From a virus, in the IMG/VR virus record IMGVR_UViG_3300012920_000119, positions 1 through 35,347 of that record: a stretch of DNA of 35,347 nucleotides; one strand, written 5' to 3'. Below the pieces are notes generated by a model. The model saw only the letters and a list, made by a program, of their open reading frames with translations, searched no databases and was not told the DNA's origin. Made by a program: the position numbers and the translations under genes. Below are positions 15,470 through 22,820 of this stretch, piece by piece (position 1 is the stretch's first letter; each line of letters begins with the position of its first letter).

Positions 15470-16057
15470 TTATTCTCCGTAACTACTAGCGAGTTTTGCG
15501 CCATGCTTTATTGCATACTCTTCATCGCCATCAACTGTTAATTTATAAGCGAGTGTATATCGATAGTCATGCTGATACAAGCGATTGAAAGAACCTGCTT
15601 TGTGTAGCATCCAACCATTGAAAAACACTGCTCGACCTGCTTTAGGTGAGACTGCGCCAATCACATCTTCGTTATTATCATAGAACAAAGTTTCACCGCC
15701 GTACTTAATATCATAATCACGATTGCAATATATTATACATGTTGTGTGACCCCCATCATGGTGAGGTAAACTTACATCATCACATTTCCATGCATTCATA
15801 TATGCTCTCATTATATCATACTCTTTATCAACAAGTGATTTTGCTTGACTAATAATTTTATTGTCAAGTATGTTTCTCCACTTATCAGATAAATCCGCTG
15901 ACATCCCAGACAAAACTCGTTGCTGTTTGTAAATGTCAGTTTCAAATGGGTTCCATTCGAACTGTTTTAAGTCTCTTCTCAGTTCAACTAACTCATTAGG
16001 TAGCATGAAATCATCTACAATATCAATTCTGTAATCATCTACTCGCATTTCTTCCAT
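15470..16057 (-). CDS. 2OG-Fe(II) oxygenase
   Basis: A 195-residue oxygenase of the prolyl-hydroxylase-like jelly-roll type. The iron ligands are in LPHHDGG (H99 with D101) and GWMLHKAG (H152), and RYTLAYKL supplies Arg166 for 2-oxoglutarate. KYGGETLFY and KAGRAVFFNGW are the expected strand signatures. All key residues are present, so activity is likely; the substrate is unknown. Marine T4-like phages carry many such genes. The ATG at 16057 overlaps primase by 19 bases and has GAGG about 8 bases upstream; the ATG at 16048 lacks a well-spaced site. Confidence 0.9.
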   Translation of the reverse strand: MEEMRVDDYRIDIVDDFMLPNELVELRRDLKQFEWNPFETDIYKQQRVLSGMSADLSDKWRNILDNKIISQAKSLVDKEYDIMRAYMNAWKCDDVSLPHHDGGHTTCIIYCNRDYDIKYGGETLFYDNNEDVIGAVSPKAGRAVFFNGWMLHKAGSFNRLYQHDYRYTLAYKLTVDGDEEYAIKHGAKLASSYGE

Positions 16058-17040
16058 TCTGTAAACCTCATCTTTGCACTTAGATTTTTATGTGTGCTTT
16101 TACTTATAATGTCTAATATCTCTAACTTGCTTTTTCCTGCGATAATCATATCGTTAATATCTTTTTCACCGACATTATCAGGCCATATCACAACAGTATC
16201 ATTATTGTCAATATGCTTTTGCATACGCTTTACAATCTCAGGATTGCGTGGTTCATTATCATACACAAATACATAGTCACCATTGCTAGGTAACTTAGTC
16301 GCATCTGCACCTGCCATAGCAATACTATTATCTATAAACATGGAATCGATAGGACCCTCTACAACGTAAATCTTTTCGGTAAGATTGACTTTATCTAACC
16401 CATAAAGTTTAGGTGCAGTCTCATCAAGCATGATAGTGATGTACTTAGGTTTCTCACTACCGAATGCTCGACCTTGAAACCCTGTCAGTTTACCAGTCTT
16501 GTCATAGAAAGGTATGATAAGTCTAGGGTGGTCTTCTTCTACTCTAGGAAACTTATTAGGTATTAATCTGTTGACAAATGTATAGAACTTGTTGACTAGT
16601 CTTAGTTCATCCCATCGCTCTTCAGGTATCTTTCGCATCTGCATATACTTTCGTACTGGATGCTCAGAAGATAGTCTAGAAACGGTTTTAACGGTGTCTA
16701 GGAGGGTTGTTTCTTTAATTACGACTGATTGATACTCAGGTTCATCATGTATTGTGTGCTTACTTTCTCCACTACTATATCTTGCAAGTACATATCTCTT
16801 ATATACTTCTGCATCGACACGCTCTAGTAATTTACCGAAAGTTGTAGATAGACCACAGTTATGGCAACGGTAAAGCATCATGTCTTTGACACGATACAAG
16901 TACCCTCTTGCTTTGGTCTTTTTCTTTTGACTATCGCCACAAACAGGACAACTGAAGTTATAAAGGTAGTCTTTTTTCTTCTTAAAGTTGCGTAGTTTGT
17001 GTGATATGGAATGAATATAATCTAAATCTGTCAACAACAT
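16039..17040 (-). CDS. 61: DNA primase (T4 gp61-like)
   Basis: A 333-residue primase close in length to T4 gp61 (342). An N-terminal zinc-binding domain has CPVC at 31-34 and CHNC at 59-62. A Toprim domain follows, with EGPIDS at 228-233, GADATKLP and VYDNEPRN at 259-266. It synthesises RNA primers on the lagging strand together with gp41 helicase. The ATG at 17040 is the first in frame; a TGA lies two codons upstream. No ribosome binding site precedes it and the promoter -10 box ends only 7 bases away, so the message may be leaderless. It overlaps the oxygenase downstream by 19 bases. Confidence 0.94.
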   Translation of the reverse strand: MLLTDLDYIHSISHKLRNFKKKKDYLYNFSCPVCGDSQKKKTKARGYLYRVKDMMLYRCHNCGLSTTFGKLLERVDAEVYKRYVLARYSSGESKHTIHDEPEYQSVVIKETTLLDTVKTVSRLSSEHPVRKYMQMRKIPEERWDELRLVNKFYTFVNRLIPNKFPRVEEDHPRLIIPFYDKTGKLTGFQGRAFGSEKPKYITIMLDETAPKLYGLDKVNLTEKIYVVEGPIDSMFIDNSIAMAGADATKLPSNGDYVFVYDNEPRNPEIVKRMQKHIDNNDTVVIWPDNVGEKDINDMIIAGKSKLEILDIISKSTHKNLSAKMRFTEWKKCE

Positions 17041-17047
17041 GTTTCAT

Positions 17048-17076
17048 AATATACATTAGTGAGTTTATAATGTCAA
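17048..17076 (-). promoter_or_regulatory. Sigma70-type promoter, TTGACA-17-TATATT, very close to the primase start
   Basis: On the minus strand TTGACA (17076-17071) is followed by a 17-base spacer and TATATT (17053-17048). Only 7 bases separate the -10 from the primase ATG, so the expected transcription start is at or next to the ATG. No Shine-Dalgarno element can fit, which predicts leaderless translation. Confidence 0.78.
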
Positions 17077-17077
17077 G

Positions 17078-17497
17078 TTAAAAAAGGTCTGTCCACGGTA
17101 TATTTGCCAGCACATAACCAACAACTGCCGCACCACCAATCATCAACCAACGCCATTGTTCTAATGCAGTTAGTCTTTCTGTTACCAGTTGATGGTGAAG
17201 TTGCTGGTCCTCTCTTAACTTGCGAATTTCATCCATAATCACTCTATGTGATTTTTCGATTTCCACAGTTACCTCGTCCCGGTGCTTTTCTATTCTTTCA
17301 TGAATTATTTCCACATTATGTCCTATGCTTTGTTCTGTTTGTTCAATTCTTGTCTCTTGCACCGCTATCATAGTATTAATTGACGTTGCTACTTCAGATA
17401 ACTTTTCAATCGCCGTATCGAGTTTGCCAATGACCTTGTTAAGTTGGTCAATGTCTTTCTTTACTATTGCGAGTTCTGTTTGAATATTATCTGCCAT
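17078..17497 (-). CDS. Coiled-coil protein with C-terminal membrane anchor
   Basis: A 139-residue protein with a long heptad-like coiled coil from about residue 5 to 110 and a membrane helix near residues 116-133 (WLMIGGAAVVGYVLANI). This shape resembles XhlA-type proteins that assist holins and also other tail-anchored phage proteins, but I cannot assign it. AAGGG lies about 8 bases before the ATG. It ends just before the primase promoter and follows the DUF1353 gene by 14 bases, so it may belong to the preceding envelope group. Location is likely the host inner membrane with the coil facing the cytoplasm. Confidence 0.7.
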   Translation of the reverse strand: MADNIQTELAIVKKDIDQLNKVIGKLDTAIEKLSEVATSINTMIAVQETRIEQTEQSIGHNVEIIHERIEKHRDEVTVEIEKSHRVIMDEIRKLREDQQLHHQLVTERLTALEQWRWLMIGGAAVVGYVLANIPWTDLF

Positions 17498-17511
17498 AAT
17501 CGCCCTTATTA

Positions 17512-18105
17512 TTATTTATTCAGTTCAGGCGTTTCGTTTCTTTTTCTGTGTCCATTCCATGCGACAAAACCACCAAGTCTTAATGCCCAATATGCTAAGT
17601 AGTTTAGAAAATGAAAACCATTCTGTTCGATGTTGATATCTCTAAATATCTCATCTGCACGTTTTTGAGTAATCTTACCCATTGTTTCTTTCTGACCAGA
17701 TTTAAGTAAAGTTTCATACTTATAAGCATAGTCATGCACCAGTCCACCCATGAGAAGAACACCTGTAGGTGATAACCATGTGTGTAAGAACTTAGGAATA
17801 GATGCACCGTCAAATCTGAAACCTTGCGGTATGATATACTTCTCACCTTCGATAGTAAATGACCAATCATCAGCAACTTCCCAATGGCGAGTGCCTGTTA
17901 TCCACATCCAGATTGCACCCCAAAATCCTTTACCTGCTGTCGGTATTGCAATTGGTCTTAGTTGAGGCATGACGTTGTACTCAAAACCAATTCTTTCTTC
18001 TTTGTTATCAACACCAAACATGTTGATAATAAAACCTATCACAATTAGTATACCAACTACAGTGAACTGCCACCAAGTGACTGCTAAATCAATTATCATC
18101 TGCAT
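17512..18105 (-). CDS. DUF1353-containing membrane protein
   Basis: A 197-residue protein with an N-terminal membrane segment (about residues 10-30, WWQFTVVGILIVIGFIINMF). A DUF1353-like core follows: IIPQGFRFDGASIPKFLH near 91-108 and GGLVHDYAYKYE near 120-131. The conserved Asp of DGASIP and the HDYAY motif are typical of that family, which is found in many phages and has no agreed function. Family members are often 100-150 residues without an anchor, so the anchor is notable. GAAGGAG lies before the ATG. It overlaps the lipoprotein gene by 17 bases and may work in the envelope with it. Confidence 0.8.
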   Translation of the reverse strand: MQMIIDLAVTWWQFTVVGILIVIGFIINMFGVDNKEERIGFEYNVMPQLRPIAIPTAGKGFWGAIWMWITGTRHWEVADDWSFTIEGEKYIIPQGFRFDGASIPKFLHTWLSPTGVLLMGGLVHDYAYKYETLLKSGQKETMGKITQKRADEIFRDINIEQNGFHFLNYLAYWALRLGGFVAWNGHRKRNETPELNK

Positions 18106-18460
18106 CTTTCTCTCCTTCGTAGTAATCTCGGTACTGTATTATTATTTCTTTTTGCGTACCCATATATGTTTTTATGTCTGCAATATTCATGCTAAGTGCC
18201 TCGTATCCGTCGGCAGTTAATGCGAACAATGCAACTGGTTGTCCTTTTGCTTCAAGTTCTTCAAATATCTTATCAGCATTTTCTTGTGTGACAACAATAA
18301 ACTTTTGCTCTCGTAATTTCAGAGGTTCAGGATTAGGTAAGTTCAAAGCAGGTTTAGATACTTCTACTTTTACTGTCTCTATCTGTTTAACTGGTGTGCC
18401 TAATAACGCACAACCTGATAAAAAGACTGCGCTACTCAGCAGTAAGATTTTCAATATCAT
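18089..18460 (-). CDS. Lipoprotein, candidate outer-membrane spanin
   Basis: A 123-residue protein with a lipoprotein signal peptide: KILLLSSAVFLSGCALLG, with Cys17 in the LSGC lipobox. The mature part begins with a Pro-containing stretch (SKPALNLPNPEPLK) and continues with ALTADGYEALSMNIADI and an acidic end. Its start lies inside the 3' end of the upstream membrane coiled-coil gene (29-base overlap), the arrangement seen for Rz/Rz1-type spanin pairs. At about 106 mature residues it is longer than most Rz1 proteins. A spanin role is inference from signal, overlap and partner. GGATGT lies before the ATG. Confidence 0.75.
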   Translation of the reverse strand: MILKILLLSSAVFLSGCALLGTPVKQIETVKVEVSKPALNLPNPEPLKLREQKFIVVTQENADKIFEELEAKGQPVALFALTADGYEALSMNIADIKTYMGTQKEIIIQYRDYYEGEKDADDN

Positions 18461-18815
18461 TTAACACATCCTTTGTACCTTTATTTACGATACGTTCTAT
18501 TAATCCTGGTTTTTGAACTGCAAGATAGTTGATGTCGTGGTCTGAAAGTTTTTTCTGTAATTCTGCTTTCGCACCATTCAACTCTTTTACTTTTGAAGAT
18601 AGTTCATTGTTTGCAACCATAATCTTTTCATAAGATTCCTTTTGCATCGCAATAACTTCTTTTTGTTCAGTGATACTTTCTTCAAGTTTCACTTGATTGA
18701 CTTTAAGCAAATCGTTTTCATGTTGTAGTTTCTTGACGTAATAAAGTCCTCCACCAGCAACGGCGAGGACTGCAACTATCATGACTACTTTTGCGCCACT
18801 AAATATTCCTATCAT
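18432..18815 (-). CDS. Membrane-anchored coiled-coil protein, candidate inner-membrane spanin
   Basis: A 127-residue protein with one membrane helix near residues 8-26 (AKVVMIVAVLAVAGGGLYYV) and a charged coiled coil from about 28 to 95 (ENDLLKVNQVKLEESITEQK and following). A short globular end follows. This N-in, coil-out layout is that of Rz-type inner-membrane spanins, which disrupt the outer membrane at lysis together with an outer lipoprotein. The lipoprotein gene overlaps its 3' end. GAGAG lies about 7 bases before the ATG, and the gene overlaps the one before by 17 bases. No endolysin is visible in this window, so the assignment stays tentative. Confidence 0.75.
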   Translation of the reverse strand: MIGIFSGAKVVMIVAVLAVAGGGLYYVKKLQHENDLLKVNQVKLEESITEQKEVIAMQKESYEKIMVANNELSSKVKELNGAKAELQKKLSDHDINYLAVQKPGLIERIVNKGTKDVLNDIENLTAE

Positions 18816-19554
18816 CTATAAACTCTCTTAATGAAGCATTCTTTCTTTGTATCTTTCCCCACGAACCACCACCATTGGGGTTGTAGCGAATACCTTTTTG
18901 ATTTCCTGTATCTTGACACTGCAAAATAATCATACCGTGTGGATTTTTTCTTGCAAAACTATAGATGCTTGCTTCTGCTTCATCTTCTATGTTTAGATAC
19001 TTGTTCCAGCGTTCAAACTTCTTCTTACCTTTTGAAAATCTAGCAAACACCTCAGGTGTAACTTTGAAGATTGCAGTCTTACGTTTTTTCTTCTTAACTA
19101 CAACCGTGTCGCTATCTTCGCCTGTTCCTGCTACTGCTGGACCCGTAGAATTTGCGGCGGCATCCTCCCACGCTTTTCTCACTTGCTGTTCTGCTAGATA
19201 AAATCCAGGTCGGTGTTCTGCGGCATCTAGTTTTTCTAGAAGCATATCGTCTGTTTCCCAAAACTCTTCCTCTTTTACAATCTTCTCACGAATAAGCAGT
19301 AGAGCGGCGGCATAGTTTGCAAGTCTTGACTTTACAAATGGCACCTTCTCTAGCAACCCACGCAATCTAAACACAAGTCTATGAAGAAGTGTGTATGCGT
19401 TTGACTGATTTGATGTAGTGAAATTTCTCATCTTGATAATTTGTTCACCTTTGTCGTTGATGATACCGAGTTTATATGCTTCGGTGTCTTCATACTTGAC
19501 AGTGAACAATCTCAGCATTCTGAGGGTGATTAGATTGTCTACTAGTTTACTCAT
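18799..19554 (-). CDS. Conserved phage protein, possibly virion-associated
   Basis: A 251-residue protein beginning MSKLVDNLITLRMLRLFTVK. The first 130 residues look mainly helical with a Trp/Phe-rich region. A flexible Ala/Gly/Asp stretch follows, then a basic block (VVKKKKRKTAIF near 151-162). The C-terminal half has strand-like segments (HGMIILQCQDTGNQKG and NPNGGGSWGKIQR). I have a memory of this start in T4-like marine phages without an assigned function. It is coupled to the gene before by ATGA and overlaps the membrane gene downstream. The basic linker hints at nucleic acid contact, but this is speculative. Confidence 0.7.
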   Translation of the reverse strand: MSKLVDNLITLRMLRLFTVKYEDTEAYKLGIINDKGEQIIKMRNFTTSNQSNAYTLLHRLVFRLRGLLEKVPFVKSRLANYAAALLLIREKIVKEEEFWETDDMLLEKLDAAEHRPGFYLAEQQVRKAWEDAAANSTGPAVAGTGEDSDTVVVKKKKRKTAIFKVTPEVFARFSKGKKKFERWNKYLNIEDEAEASIYSFARKNPHGMIILQCQDTGNQKGIRYNPNGGGSWGKIQRKNASLREFIDDRNI

Positions 19555-19913
19555 TCGTTTCTAAGTTCCTGTACTATTCTATTGTCTAACGAGACATTCA
19601 CCAATTCATCATCTCTCATATAGTTCAAGAACACTAGAAATGTTTTCAAGCAAGGCAACATATCAGTTTCTACCTTGAAAAAAAGCATCTTTTTAGTTGC
19701 TTCTGGACCAAATACATTCGACAAGACTACCATATGATTTATCACCAGTCTTGCTCTCAGTTGACCAGTTTCAAGATATTTCTTGAACAGTCTCTTTATA
19801 TACTTTATACGTTTCAAATCTTCTTGAAACTCTTCAAGGTCCATACAATGAGGGTTATTATACGCTTTCATTGCATAGACCAAGAAGTTCTTTTCTGTCA
19901 ACTCACCATTCAT
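19551..19913 (-). CDS. Conserved phage protein of unknown function
   Basis: A 120-residue, probably all-helical protein beginning MNGELTEKNFLVYAMKAYNN and containing a Lys/Arg-rich helix (DLKRIKYIKRLFKKYLETG), then RARLVINHMVVLSNVFGPEA. The last third is acidic and ends IVQELRNE. No ribosome site precedes the ATG; an AT-rich late-like box lies 8 bases before it, so a very short leader is possible. It ends in an ATGA overlap with the next gene. I recall similar sequences in T4-like marine phages but no function is known. Confidence 0.72.
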   Translation of the reverse strand: MNGELTEKNFLVYAMKAYNNPHCMDLEEFQEDLKRIKYIKRLFKKYLETGQLRARLVINHMVVLSNVFGPEATKKMLFFKVETDMLPCLKTFLVFLNYMRDDELVNVSLDNRIVQELRNE

Positions 19914-19921
19914 AATATAAT

Positions 19922-19929
19922 AATTTATA
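19922..19929 (-). promoter_or_regulatory. Possible late promoter variant TATAAATT
   Basis: The minus strand reads TATAAATT, seven of eight bases of the T4 late box. It lies 8 bases before the ATG at 19913, so the expected start would leave only a few bases of leader. It sits in the short gap after the gene that ends at 19938. The AT-rich setting makes a chance match possible. Confidence 0.4.
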
Positions 19930-19937
19930 ATAGTTCG

Positions 19938-20864
19938 TTAGACGATTTTAGCGTAGACTGTCGTACATCCTGTTTGATGAGTTTCGTAATCAAACTGAAT
20001 GCTCATGCCTTCTGCTGGATTCTCATCATCTAACTGGTCGATAGCAGTTGTTACACTTTTACCTGTGATACCACCAAACTGTGTCAAAGGTGCTGATACA
20101 GTACCTTTTGTTTCAGTCATAGCAGGAATATCAAACGTCAGACCAATCGTTGCAAGTTTACCTTGTAGTTGCAACAATGCTCCTTTAGGGTTGATATATT
20201 CACGCTTGCCAATCATACCCACATGTGCATTCAACTGTTGCAGTACATCTGGATTCTTGATATCTACCAATGCCAAGTCTGTACCATCACCAGTTGGGTT
20301 CTGTGAGTACCCATCTTCTGATAGAACATCTGTAATTGTATCTACAATATTTCTATGCTCTTTCATTTCTGGTTTGTCGTGTACATAACCCATTTTGTCC
20401 ATTTTTAAATGGGCGTCAAATGTTTTTGCCATATAACCTTTACCTGTTTTAGGGTCATACATCATGTGAGGTTTGAAGTTATCTTTTGTCACCTCTTCGT
20501 ATGATGCAGTCACAGGTTTTTTAGGTGCGGCAGGTTTCGCTGGTTCTCTTTCTTTAGCGATATCTGCTTTTGCTTTTGCAAGTCTTGCTTTATCTGCTTT
20601 CTTCTTTTGAATTTTAGCGAGTTTTGCTTGTGCGGCATCTGCACGTCCAGAAGTTGACATTCTGTTTGCAACTTTCTTAACGCCTGATACTGCACCTTTT
20701 GCTACCTTCGCTACTCCTCGACCGATTGCACCTACAATACCTTCTTCAAGTTCATTGAGGTCTTTGTCTGATAGATTGTCAATGTAAGCATCGAACAACT
20801 CATCATTCATCTCAAGAACTGATACGAGTTTGCTTTCGGTGAGATGTGTCTTAAATGATTTCAT
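19938..20864 (-). CDS. Lys/Ala-rich protein with capsid-targeting-like leader
   Basis: A 308-residue protein beginning MKSFKTHLTESKL. The first ten residues closely resemble the T4 internal-protein capsid-targeting leader (MKxxxxxIAE), and LTE fits the gp21 protease site LxE. Residues about 45-117 are Gly, Ala and Lys-rich (GVAKVAKGAVSGVKKVANRM and following), as in DNA-binding or internal head proteins. The C-terminal part is strand-rich, with LVDIKNPDVLQQLNAHVG and YETHQTGCTTVYAKIV. GGGAGAG lies before the ATG. It follows two probable virion proteins, so a head-internal or structural role is plausible. No enzyme motif is seen. Confidence 0.75.
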   Translation of the reverse strand: MKSFKTHLTESKLVSVLEMNDELFDAYIDNLSDKDLNELEEGIVGAIGRGVAKVAKGAVSGVKKVANRMSTSGRADAAQAKLAKIQKKKADKARLAKAKADIAKEREPAKPAAPKKPVTASYEEVTKDNFKPHMMYDPKTGKGYMAKTFDAHLKMDKMGYVHDKPEMKEHRNIVDTITDVLSEDGYSQNPTGDGTDLALVDIKNPDVLQQLNAHVGMIGKREYINPKGALLQLQGKLATIGLTFDIPAMTETKGTVSAPLTQFGGITGKSVTTAIDQLDDENPAEGMSIQFDYETHQTGCTTVYAKIV

Positions 20865-20879
20865 TACACTCTCCCTTTA

Positions 20880-21347
20880 TTATGTTCCGATTGTGCAACC
20901 AGTATTTGACAAGATTTGCCACTTCGAATTATTAAACATCAATGTGATATTATCACCTGCATCTTCCATGGTGATAGATAATCCGTTTGCAAAGTTTGCA
21001 GGATTAATTTGAACATCACCACCATCTGTAATGAGAGTGATATTTTTAATTTGTCCTTGTACACCATCAGCAAAAGTCAATGCATTACCAGAAGTAGTTA
21101 CTGCAGTTGATGTAATATTAGTGATTGCTGTTGTTACACTGACAGCGGCAGTTGAACCCGCCGCCGTGATTGCTTCTGCAGTTCCATCAAATGCTAGAAA
21201 ACCATCTAGTTTGATATTACCTGCAATATTCTCCAACAGATTTTGTACTGTTAGTTTTTTATTCGAACCACCTTGTACGATGTGAAGCAAGTCTGCGGAT
21301 GCACCTGAACTTGCGGCGGTCAATTCACTTATTTTTTGGTCTGCCAT
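20880..21347 (-). CDS. Probable virion structural protein
   Basis: A 155-residue protein beginning MADQKISELTAASSGASADL, a start I associate with phage fibre or decoration proteins of the MADxKISELT type. The rest is strand-rich and low in charge, with Thr/Ala/Val repeats (TTAITNITSTAVTTSGNAL) and NGLSITMEDAGDNITLMFNN. The sequence suggests a beta-structured surface protein that forms oligomers. AGGAG lies about 8 bases before the ATG. It lies downstream of another structural gene, separated by a GC-rich hairpin. Head decoration, neck or fibre are all possible. Confidence 0.75.
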   Translation of the reverse strand: MADQKISELTAASSGASADLLHIVQGGSNKKLTVQNLLENIAGNIKLDGFLAFDGTAEAITAAGSTAAVSVTTAITNITSTAVTTSGNALTFADGVQGQIKNITLITDGGDVQINPANFANGLSITMEDAGDNITLMFNNSKWQILSNTGCTIGT

Positions 21348-21411
21348 ATTAGTCTCCTATTTTGCAGTTTATTCACTCTATGCTTTGTTACAAGACATAG
21401 ACTTTTCTAGG

Positions 21412-21435
21412 TGGGCGCAACTTCAATGGCGCCCA
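21412..21435 (-). other. GC-rich hairpin between two structural genes
   Basis: The minus strand reads GGGCGC, a 10-base loop, then GCGCCC (21434-21429 with 21418-21413). One flanking T-A pair extends the stem to 7. It stands out in an AT-rich genome and lies 7 bases after the stop codon at 21441. No run of T follows, so it is not a clear rho-independent terminator; it may protect or weakly terminate the message of the gene before. Confidence 0.6.
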
Positions 21436-21440
21436 ATTCA

Positions 21441-21998
21441 TTATGCTGATACAGTCAGCGTATCCGTTACACTAGCGATTGCTACTGCGGCATTGACCGC
21501 TTCGCCATCAACCAAAGTACCACTGTTCAATGCAATGTTCTGGTTAGCAATCGACAATACATCGTTCTCTGCTACACCACCATTACCAGCGGCATAAGTC
21601 TTACGGAATGTAAGTTTGTTAGTTCCTGTTCCAGACTGGTAAGCGGCAGTAAATGTCGCATCTGTACCTGAACCTGCTTGTGAGTTAGTTACTGTGATGG
21701 TTGGTGTACCACCAGAAGTATTTACTGTAATCTTTTCGTTGTAGACAACAGTTACATCGATGTTACCACCTGCCGCTTCGCCAAATGATGTAGTAGCGAA
21801 AACTACAGAACTAACATCTGCAATGTTAAGTTTAGCGGCACTTGACAATTCGCCAATTGCTACAATAACTTCTTCTAGACCTGTATTAGGGTCTTTATAA
21901 ATCCAACCTTTAGAGGTTGCATATGTATCTCTCTTTTGTGCAGTAGTCAAAAACTTAGGTTTTGCTTCGTCTGCATCTGTTGCGCCCCATGAAGACAT
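21441..21998 (-). CDS. Probable virion structural protein
   Basis: A 185-residue protein beginning MSSWGATDADEAKPKFLTTA, a start found, as I remember, in structural proteins of marine T4-like phages. The middle has GWIYKDPNTGLEEVIVAIG. The second half is a strand-rich, Thr/Gly/Ser-rich region with IDVTVVYNEKITVNTSGG and TFTAAYQSGTGTNKLTF, typical of Ig-like or fibre surface domains. A perfect TATAAATA late box lies upstream and AAAGGAG precedes the ATG, so expression should be strong and late. The hairpin after the stop fits a highly expressed transcript. The exact place in the particle is unknown. Confidence 0.82.
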   Translation of the reverse strand: MSSWGATDADEAKPKFLTTAQKRDTYATSKGWIYKDPNTGLEEVIVAIGELSSAAKLNIADVSSVVFATTSFGEAAGGNIDVTVVYNEKITVNTSGGTPTITVTNSQAGSGTDATFTAAYQSGTGTNKLTFRKTYAAGNGGVAENDVLSIANQNIALNSGTLVDGEAVNAAVAIASVTDTLTVSA

Positions 21999-22022
21999 AG
22001 TATTTTCTCCTTTAATTTTTTA

Positions 22023-22544
22023 TCAGAAACCGTGTTTCTTCAAAGTATTTATAGTTTTCCTTGCGTCAGTGTGCCATATACCGATGCCACCTGCCGATTC
22101 CCATTCTCTAATATTTTTGATGTAATCATCAATCAATATGTTTTGTATACCATCAGTCACCGCATAATCTTTCTTTTCTTGTCTCAATACAAGATTTATG
22201 CGTTGCTTCGGCATCATAAGATGTCTCTTTATCCAAGACTTCTTACCATCTTTACAATTCTTATCCCATTGTGCATAAGCAGAGAGAATATAAGGATGAC
22301 TTGACTTTACATATCTGAACAATTCTTTACCGCCTGGCATCCAATCAAGAGTGTGCCAAAACGATGGATTCTTTTCAATCTGTGCTTTGATTTTACCTTT
22401 TGCGCCTTTAGATATATCTGGTGATGTAAAATCTTCACCTGTCGTATCTTTTACGCCTTTGATAAAATCACAAAGAACTCCATCCATATCTAAAAATATT
22501 TTCGCTTGCCCTCTTTGTTCAAATTGTTTTAGTGTTATAGTCAT
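22023..22544 (-). CDS. HAD-superfamily phosphatase (deoxynucleotidase-like)
   Basis: A 173-residue enzyme with the HAD nucleophile motif DMDGVLCD at 19-26. A Thr/Ser motif follows in YILSAY (85-90), a Lys-rich segment near 98-107, and an acidic metal motif at IDDYIKN (138-144, Asp139/Asp140). The compact size is like 5'(3')-deoxyribonucleotidases and nucleic-acid 3'-phosphatases. It would remove phosphate from a nucleotide or polynucleotide end. It starts directly after the stop of the gene before. Its place among NTase and ligase-like genes suggests nucleotide or nucleic acid repair, but the substrate cannot be read from the sequence. Confidence 0.85.
   Translation of the reverse strand: MTITLKQFEQRGQAKIFLDMDGVLCDFIKGVKDTTGEDFTSPDISKGAKGKIKAQIEKNPSFWHTLDWMPGGKELFRYVKSSHPYILSAYAQWDKNCKDGKKSWIKRHLMMPKQRINLVLRQEKKDYAVTDGIQNILIDDYIKNIREWESAGGIGIWHTDARKTINTLKKHGF
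22046..22053 (-). promoter_or_regulatory. T4-type late promoter box TATAAATA
   Basis: An exact TATAAATA on the minus strand, inside the 3' end of the HAD phosphatase gene and 47 bases before the ATG at 21998. The expected start near 22040 gives a leader of about 42 bases with AAAGGAG. It probably drives the two structural genes downstream. Confidence 0.72.
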
Positions 22545-22793
22545 TTACTCATCTTCTTCTTTTGGTTTTTCTTTTACGTTGTGCGTGACTTTCATAGTCG
22601 TTTCTCTGTTAGCATCTACGAATACCAGTTGCAATCGATTTGTTATCTCATGGTCTGGTGTCTCTTTTAACTTCAAGTCTATTGTAACATCTTTATCACA
22701 AAAGTCAAGACCTAAATCACGAACTTTCTTAATAAAATTAAACCACAAATCCTCTACCTTGGGAACATCGTCCCTTGTAAATTGCTTTGCCAT
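22545..22793 (-). CDS. Small hypothetical protein
   Basis: An 82-residue protein beginning MAKQFTRDDVPKVEDLWFNF. A helical first part is followed by strand-like segments (KDVTIDLKLKETPDHEIT, RLQLVFVDANRET) and a Lys/Glu/Pro tail (KEKPKEEDE). No family is recognised. The ATG has only a weak AAAG upstream. The stop is immediately followed by the HAD phosphatase start, so the two are probably co-translated. Confidence 0.65.
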   Translation of the reverse strand: MAKQFTRDDVPKVEDLWFNFIKKVRDLGLDFCDKDVTIDLKLKETPDHEITNRLQLVFVDANRETTMKVTHNVKEKPKEEDE

Positions 22794-22820
22794 CGTACTA
22801 ACTTTCGTGCGAGTGAACCC

